64,000 nt of DNA from Brevipalpus yothersi (Eukaryota > Arthropoda > Arachnida > Trombidiformes > Tenuipalpidae). The translations under genes were made by a program, and so were the position numbers. Positions 62,212 through 64,000 of the stretch are shown here, piece after piece (the first letter of the stretch is position 1; every line of letters starts with the position of its first letter). The DNA is taken from the NCBI GenBank assembly GCA_003956705.1, contig QZCP01000157.1:159171-223170 (forward strand), given 5' to 3'. The notes under the pieces are model-generated. The model was not told the DNA's origin, did no database searches, and saw nothing but the letters and a program-made list of their open reading frames with translations.

Positions 62212-63445
62212 AGAGGAAGTAATAGATCAGACTAAATTGAGAAAAAGATATTCTCCATTTGATAACATTTCAATGATGTAGGTACCGGAAATACACTCAT
62301 CACTCACCCCATAGACCAGCTTTAATCGAGCTTAATTTGTAGCTATGTTGGATGTAATGAGATTGGTCTCAGGAGTTAGTAAAGACTTTTCCCTTTTCTT
62401 TCCTCTCTCCACTTTCTTCACTTCTCTCATGTCTCCAGTTACAGCAGATACTTAAATATCTCCGAATCAGAGGTGTGAATAGGAGAGTTTTGGCCGACGT
62501 TTCCCATCACATGGCTCATGATAGCCTTAGCTCACCAAGGATGGGCATCAGAGCTACCGATATTCTATTGGCAGGAAATTCCATAGTAAAACACAACTTA
62601 CCAACGATACTTGCTGTTGCTATGGAGAAAAAACTTGTGGTAGGAAAAAATTGGCCAGTCAAGTAAGAAACGAGTAGTTATTCACCTCATTCACCTTTTT
62701 TGAAGGGTCTTTTCAAAGTCTTGTCTCACTTTTTCAACACGGGTACTTGGTGTATCTGTCTATAAGTAGAAAAGCAAATTCAGGGAACTTTTGATTGAGT
62801 TTTCTTTCAACCTAACAGAAAGGGATTGTGGCTCCAAAAAGTGGAAAGGTGGGAAGGTTAGCAGCTTGGAGCGATAAGTAAAAAGTTTTCAAAACCGACT
62901 TGCATTCATCTCTGTGCCTCAAGATCACCATCATGCAGCTGGACCTAACCAAAAACTCCAAGCTAATCGATCTGGTCAGCAATCTAATAAAGCTCAATCA
63001 AGAACTCAAGCTCATGCTTATATGTGATTCATATGCTATGCTATGCTTTATGCTTTATATTCTTCATTTTGATGAATTTTCATCATGAAATTCTCAAGAT
63101 CTTACAGAAAGAGAGAGAGATAAAGGAGAAAGGAGAAAAAGAGTTGAAAAGAGAGAGGGAAAGAAAGAGAAAAGGAAAAGAGAATGATGAGCGGAAGAGG
63201 AAAGAGATTAGCATTTGATCATCTCTCTTCGGATGAGTTGGATATAAGCAGATCTTTACTCACCTTTTTCTGTGTTACTGAGCTTAGCAATTGGTAGGGC
63301 AAGCGGAACAAGTGAAAAGTCTCCTTGATGCTGTAAAATGCATAGAAAACATGCTCCATGGATTTATTACACTGAGGGTATGACACTCCTGATCTATTTT
63401 CGATTGTTGATGAAAGTCATAAAAAAGCACTGGCAGAAATTTAGC
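62212..63445. other. Region between the TIR element and repeat copy 2
   Basis: The plus frame 62475-62666 (with SSPRMGIRATDILLAGNS) has protein-like composition but no family I know. A purine-rich run of GAGA/GAAA lies at about 63105-63210. The left arm of an inverted repeat is at 63371-63430. Confidence 0.35.
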
Positions 63446-63680
63446 TTTTCTGCAAGTGGAGAGATTTTTCAAACCCTCCAGCCAGCATGGTGGATATGAT
63501 AGAGAGGAAACATGATAAGAAACTCATGGAACATGTCCACTCAAAAAGAAGATGGGTAAAGATCTGCTCATCTCGAACTCATCTGAAGAGAGATGATCAA
63601 ATGCTAACCTCTTCCCTCTTGCTTTCTTATGACTTTCATCGACTACCAAAAATAAATCAGGGAGTTGATATCCCCAGTGA
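63371..63680. repeat. Imperfect inverted repeat
   Basis: The minus-strand reading of 63371-63430 (GCTTTTTTATGACTTTCATC..., then AAATAGATCAGG) resembles plus-strand 63620-63680 (GCTTTCTTATGACTTTCATC..., then AAATAAATCAGG). It is roughly three-quarters identical by eye over about 60 bp, with about 190 bp between the arms. Only the right arm is present at the 55.8 kb copy. Confidence 0.6.
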
Positions 63681-64000
63681 ATGTGAGTCTATCATCAAGT
63701 ATCGAGTACATCATGAGTTCACTTTCGCACCCATGCACTTGCAGGGCGGGAAGATGAATTGAAGAGAGATCATGATCCCATGATGAGAGAGAAATGTGTT
63801 CTTCTCGAAGTGATTCGAAACATGAAAGACTATTATATCAGGTCATCAATTCAAGAGACAACCCAATACAAGTGAGAGGGGAAAAAGACTGTGCATAAGA
63901 ACTGAAGGTGATACGTGAAGGTTTCTGTGTCACTGGTGAATCACCGATACCAGGAGATATTGAAGCTCTCAAAACTCATTCCAAGAATCTGACTAATCGT
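63446..64000. repeat. Dispersed direct repeat, copy 2 (runs off the window)
   Basis: Nearly identical to 55761-56319. Its left flank differs (no hAT dimerisation domain), which fixes one border of the repeat unit at AGCTTTTCTGC. The plus strand has an open 91-codon frame (63487-63762); copy 1 carries a 2-bp difference early in the same stretch. Confidence 0.9.

Overview
The window is nuclear DNA of an arthropod, most likely a plant-feeding spider mite (Tetranychus-like). Three things point there. A neuropeptide gene has both SEFL-amide and SEFLGGP-amide cassettes, a peptide type described from spider mites. A secreted intradiol ring-cleavage dioxygenase is present, a family spider mites are known to have gained from fungi. 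A cathepsin B-type protease sits at the left edge. Genes are compact, with many introns of 60-100 bp and GT-AG borders. Intergenic DNA is AT-rich and full of (AG)n/(CT)n tracts. Species assignment is inference.

Layout, left to right. At 1-958 is the 3' part of a cathepsin B-like gene (+). At 1142-2814 is an FGFRL1-like three-Ig membrane protein (-). At 5321-7789 is the E2 enzyme UBE2S (-), and at 9616-11627 an ENPP-type ectophosphodiesterase (+). At 12390-13690 (-) and 14121-14815 (+) lies a divergent pair of secreted ML/NPC2-like lipid-binding proteins. At 16164-17143 (+) and 17515-18470 (-) lies a convergent pair of paralogous secreted proteins of a family I do not recognise. ATG4 is at 19442-23206 (-). 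The EFLamide gene spans 26894-34652 (+), with one signal-peptide exon and two alternative peptide exons. The intradiol dioxygenase follows at 35303-36239 (+). A small four-TM protein is at 39036-39515 (-). A gene-poor, simple-repeat-rich stretch runs from 39.7 to 47.4 kb. An intronless Aur1-like PAP2 membrane enzyme is at 47466-48977 (+).

The right-hand 14 kb is accessory and mobile-element-rich. It carries three tandem copies (-) of a single-pass membrane protein with a PSI-like cysteine module: intact at 50129-52195, a truncated and nonsense-mutated copy at 54212-55185, and intact at 57542-59432. The second and third lie in a 1.7 kb segmental duplication. Beside them are a hAT transposase fragment, a near-identical repeat pair (55761 and 63446), an inverted repeat near 63.4-63.7 kb, and a 2.1 kb terminal-inverted-repeat element (60095-62211) with an orphan ORF.

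The genes do not form an operon-like unit. Themes visible are extracellular digestion and detoxification (cathepsin B, dioxygenase, ENPP, ML proteins), ubiquitin/autophagy housekeeping (UBE2S, ATG4) and neuropeptide signalling. All exon borders were placed by eye from reading frame and splice consensus. No RNA genes or CRISPR arrays were seen.
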